Source of the DNA: Chara braunii
Lineage: Eukaryota; Streptophyta; Charophyceae; Charales; Characeae
Direction: 5' to 3'
DNA: 31,035 bases
NCBI GenBank assembly: GCA_003427395.1
Contig: BFEA01000758.1
Span: 209,107 to 240,141, forward strand
Position 1 is the first letter of the stretch; every line of letters begins with the position of its first letter. Of the stretch, positions 28,774 to 31,035 are shown piece by piece. The notes under the pieces were generated by a model. It was given only the letters and a program-made list of their open reading frames with translations, did not search any database and had not been told where the DNA came from. A program made the position numbers and the translations under genes.

Positions 28774-31023
28774 GGTCGGTTGCCGGTTCGTCGGTACACG
28801 ACTCAACCTTCCATTTTTTTCTGCCTCTCAACCTAAAGCCTTGTCCCTGACTGGTTTTCATGTTTCTTGGGTTTTCACCCAACTTCTTTATAAATGGCCA
28901 TTTCTTGAGAACTGAGTATCTTTGTTTGGAATGGTGGGGGAATGGTTGGGCTTGTGTGCATAAGGCAGGGTATGAGTTGCATAAAGTTGGAAAGTTGACC
29001 CCCTTTAGTGTGTGCGTTGTTGTTTGACTCTTGTGTGTGATCACATGTATGTTTGAAGTATGTTGAATGAGTCTGATGTTCTGATTGTATTGAGTTCAGG
29101 CGGGCAAGCCACGTAAACTATTGTGAGAGTGTACTATCGCACAACTCTTTGCCTGACTAATCTCCTTGTCTATGTATTGAGGCTAGGCTCACGCTTGCAT
29201 AGCCCTCACCCGGCTGTGCGAGTGCACACCTATGCCCTTTCTGTATCCCTGTGTAACCTACCTAGGGGGACGATAAATGTATGAGCGTGAGTTTAAGTGT
29301 GGCAAGGGTGCGCGCGACTGTGGTCCTAAGGTTCGGTCGACCCCAGGGAAAGCCCGCGCGCGAACATGTAACGCTCTGAGCGCTGGGTTGCTTGGGCACC
29401 CGAATTGAGCCCTACCCACGCGCGACCCTTCGCGTGACTGGTCAAGTATTATGTGATGAGGCGGGGACCGTGCGAGAAGAGAAAGGATCCCTTCCCCTAC
29501 TCCCGCGCAACCCACCTTTCCTTTTTTTTTAAGTTCTGTAGACGGACGTTAGTCCTTGGGCCAGGAATTCAAGGTCCTTGTCAACAAGGACCCCGAACCA
29601 AACCCTGCGGCGGGGGATTTTTCTCCCGCACAGGGCCTAAGTGCCCTGCCCACCAGGCCGCCTAACCGCAAGGCTAGGGGTGCCCTGTGGGCCGAACAGC
29701 GTGTCCTTCAGCCGTTCAATATCGTGAGGGGCGAGCCCCCACGATATATTCCTTCAGCCATTCAATATCGCGAAGATATTTCAGCGAATGCTTGAGTTGG
29801 ACAACATTGCTGGTCGATATGGGAAGGCCTAGTACNCGCGNGGATTNTATTGAATCCGGCACGCGGCGCCGACCTGACTCCNNCATCGAAGAGTTATGGG
29901 TCTGACGACNGAGACGGAATCGCATGATGGGCAACAACGCGAAGGAGTGCGTAAGGATTCCACGTTCGAGCGCTCAGGCGCGCCAAACGTCGGCCCGCTT
30001 AGGGACCAGACGTGGGATTTGTTTGTGCACGNCTTCGTGCTAGCCTGCCTTTAAAGGGTATCGGGGCNGACTANGGGCTAAGCAGGGTCGCTCGCCCTGA
30101 CTAAGGCCTTGGACCGCTTCCTTCTTAAAGCTTTAATGGTTGGGCGTTGTAGCCCGTGGCAGCTGTCAAAGTCAAACCTCTTGATCTTTGGCTGCCACGA
30201 CAGCTTGAAGTTGTCTACTCAACCCCTCTGCACAGGGTGCAGAAGAGGGTGTGGTCCTCAACCGCTCATGGCGGTTGTCTAGCGCGGAGAGATTAACCCT
30301 TGANNCGCTTGTCANCCGACACTTNAGTGTNGAAGGAAACCCTNAAACNAACTGAGGGNCACCCAGGCTTGGACGCCACATAGTACCCCATCACTGCAAT
30401 CATTTGTGTAAGCACGCATGACTGGTTGGTATGAGAAGGCCGTGCGTTCGCGGGGTCCTTTATACTAAGTCCAGCGTGCAATGGATACCTAGCGTTCGTG
30501 TCGAAGAGTTATGGGTCNGATACCAAAGGGACTGGGAGTTGTATTTTCTCTGTTTTGCTTGTGTGTGCGTGTGTGCGAGTTACTTGATTTTTGTTTTAGA
30601 GTGGTGTAGCGCGTGGTGTGCGTGAAGCNTCCTAGTCGACCGACGTCAAGTCGAGNTTGGGACTTCAGNNCCCCAGTGTCGNCGNCTTGNGTACGGGTTC
30701 NATTTCGGGCGTTGACCGCGCGTAACCCTTATGCTACAGCGAACGAGAAACGCCNTCGGCTGGGCCACCTCTGCAANTGCATTATAAAAGNTTTCGCATG
30801 TGGTTNAGTAGCTCNGCGGGGATACGCCCACCAAAGGGATGGTGACAGCTCCCGCTTGTGGAGGTAGCGGTGCCTCGCGTGGCCCTGTCCTGTCGTAGGG
30901 GCGCGTGAGAGGTACGGCTGGCGCACTCGGNCGGAGCGNCAACACGCTCTTCCGCGACAAGTCATGCCAAATCCTGCGTGACGCGGCCGGGAGGGTCCCC
31001 GTGTGGGACCGATGCGCTCGACA

Positions 31024-31035
31024 NGTGNNNCCNNT
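31024..31035 (+). other. Second primer-binding-site-like sequence
   Basis: After the LTR end, NGTGNNNCCNNT fits GGTGGCGCCGTT of the left primer-binding site at every called base. The window stops here. It implies either a tandem element sharing this LTR or gap-filling with reads from the left copy. Confidence 0.45.

Larger units (their letters stand above)
12694..31023 (+). mobile_element. Ty3/gypsy LTR retrotransposon with a second gag-like gene
   Basis: Directly repeated LTR sequence (12694-16502 and 27384-31023) brackets a tRNA-Asp primer-binding site, gag, protease, RT/RNase H and integrase, an additional gag-like gene and a polypurine tract. The order PR-RT-RH-INT places it in Ty3/gypsy (Metaviridae-type), not Ty1/copia. 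No chromodomain is seen after integrase. The coding part has one in-frame stop, three frame changes in gag-pol and several more in the second gag, plus a 150-N gap, so this copy is probably non-autonomous. The true left limit may lie several kilobases further upstream. Confidence 0.9.
27363..31023 (+). mobile_element. Right LTR
   Basis: If the TG after the polypurine tract is the LTR start, this LTR is 3661 bp and ends ...CTCGACA at 31021-31023. Homology with the left LTR begins only at 27384, inside a hairpin unit, so the first 21 bp have no partner at the left. It contains 11 of the hairpin units, one 85-bp interval, both palindromes and the TATA box. Ambiguous bases (N) are scattered from 28283 and dense after 29830, which suggests consensus calling over repeat copies. 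Confidence 0.8.

Overview
The window is eukaryotic, repeat-dominated DNA, most likely from a plant-lineage genome. The reasons are an LTR retrotransposon of Ty3/gypsy type with a primer-binding site complementary to the 3' end of plant tRNA-Asp, large non-coding stretches, microsatellites, an N gap and no host gene that I can recognise. The pol protein style recalls, from memory and unverified, elements of the charophyte alga Chara.

Layout. 1-1093: (TC)n and purine-rich DNA without a gene. 1094 to about 6387: a diverged LTR-like copy on the minus strand with no coding sequence. About 6388-7200: a spacer. About 7200-12693: plus-strand non-coding DNA that is an inverted, diverged counterpart of the minus-strand copy and looks like an upstream extension of the LTR. 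12694-16502: the part of the left LTR that is repeated on the right. 16505-16524: tRNA-Asp primer-binding site. 16879-23463: gag, protease, reverse transcriptase/RNase H and integrase in the order of a Ty3/gypsy element, interrupted by one stop codon, three frame changes and a 150-N gap. 23730-25991: a second gag-like gene placed after integrase, with its own coiled coil and CCHC zinc knuckle. 25992-27348: non-coding DNA ending in a polypurine tract. 27363/27384-31023: right LTR, which then runs on into a second primer-binding-site-like sequence at the window end.

The two most unusual features are (a) the extra gag-like gene in the position where env genes normally lie, preceded by a good splice acceptor, and (b) an array of about 19 short hairpins in the LTR (period roughly 62 bp over most of its length) whose arms differ from unit to unit but stay complementary. 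Catalytic residues of RT, RNase H and integrase are all present, but the reading-frame breaks mean this copy is probably not autonomous.
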